The translations under genes were made by a program, and so were the position numbers. From contig CATMVR010000259.1 of the NCBI GenBank assembly GCA_950075905.1, forward strand, positions 1 to 7,002: DNA of 7,002 nucleotides, given 5' to 3'. The notes under the pieces were generated by a model, which worked only from the letters and a program-made list of their open reading frames with translations, was not told the origin of the DNA and searched no databases. Each line of letters starts with the position of its first letter. Position 1 is the first letter of the stretch. This DNA is from an uncultured Persicitalea sp. (GTDB lineage Bacteria > Bacteroidota > Bacteroidia > Cytophagales > Spirosomataceae). Below are positions 6,814 to 7,002 of this stretch, one piece after another.

Positions 6814-7002
6814 TTAGTCCACGATGCCGCGGTAAGGTACCTGTATATCCATTTTCCCCTTCCACTTCTTAGGGACAGGCTTGCCTAGTTCCCAGTGAAT
6901 GGCGTTGACTACCAGCCGCTGAAAGGCCTCCTCCCGGAAGTCTTCGGGGTGGCCCAGCGTGGTCATGAATACCCGCGCCCCGGCGGGGTTTTTCCAGGTC
7001 CA
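6814..7002 (-). CDS. ThuA-domain protein, C-terminal fragment
   Basis: The frame enters at the right edge and stops with TAA at 6814-6816, giving the last 62 residues; the start is outside the window. The stretch R-V-F-M-T-T-L-G-H-P-E-D-F, followed by A-F-Q-R-L-V-V-N-A-I-H-W-E-L-G, is the characteristic end of the ThuA (trehalose-utilisation-like) fold, which resembles class I glutamine amidotransferases. A basic tail with K-P-V-P-K-K-W-K-G-K follows and ends in G-I-V-D. ThuA proteins are linked to sugar metabolism, with a proposed role around 3-keto-sugars; the exact reaction is not settled for most members. The gene lies upstream of susC on the same strand but is separated by a long leader, so it is probably transcribed separately or only partly coupled. 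Family assignment is firm; function within this locus is inferred. Confidence 0.88.
   Translation of the reverse strand, partial: WTWKNPAGARVFMTTLGHPEDFREEAFQRLVVNAIHWELGKPVPKKWKGKMDIQVPYRGIVD

Overview
The window is dominated by a Bacteroidota locus, probably Cytophagales or a related environmental group (a family-level guess from protein style only). From 7002 down to about 335 every recognisable gene lies on the minus strand. The order of transcription is: the C-terminus of a ThuA-domain protein (6814-7002), a 524-base intergenic leader, a SusC/RagA-type TonB-dependent transporter (3137-6289), its SusD/RagB lipoprotein partner (1572-3083), an intrinsic terminator, and a PQQ-type sorbosone/glucose dehydrogenase-like protein (335-1411) that is cut off before its expected end. 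Gene starts lack Shine-Dalgarno sequences and sit in A/T-rich leaders, as is usual for Bacteroidota.

The first ~335 bases do not fit the rest. They are visibly richer in G+C and carry, on the plus strand with a clear Shine-Dalgarno sequence, the start of a small membrane-anchored, highly charged protein (from 159). Its frame and the dehydrogenase frame run head-on into each other at about 331-337. Dehydrogenase-like sequence stops abruptly after an F-D-W-S-F-G motif, and the rest of that open frame is only the antisense of the foreign piece. This looks like a join between two unrelated DNAs: most simply a chimeric assembly, otherwise a recombination breakpoint.

Functionally, SusC and SusD should form an outer-membrane complex in which the SusD lid captures a ligand, probably a glycan or glycoside, and the SusC barrel imports it using TonB energy. 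The ThuA-domain protein and the sorbosone-dehydrogenase-like protein flanking the pair suggest oxidised or modified sugars as substrate, but no glycoside hydrolase or regulator is visible, so the substrate stays unknown. SusC has a carboxypeptidase-regulatory-like N-terminal domain but no STN signalling domain, so direct sigma/anti-sigma signalling through this transporter is not expected.

The most structured non-coding DNA is the leader between thuA and susC (6290-6813). It holds an intrinsic-terminator-like hairpin facing the wrong way (plus strand), a 15-base direct repeat 285 bases apart whose 9-base core recurs before the dehydrogenase gene, a run of TTAGG-like units, a 14-bp-arm inverted repeat and an exact Bacteroidota -7 promoter word. 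I see no clearly new biological system. The junction and this leader are what deserve a second look.
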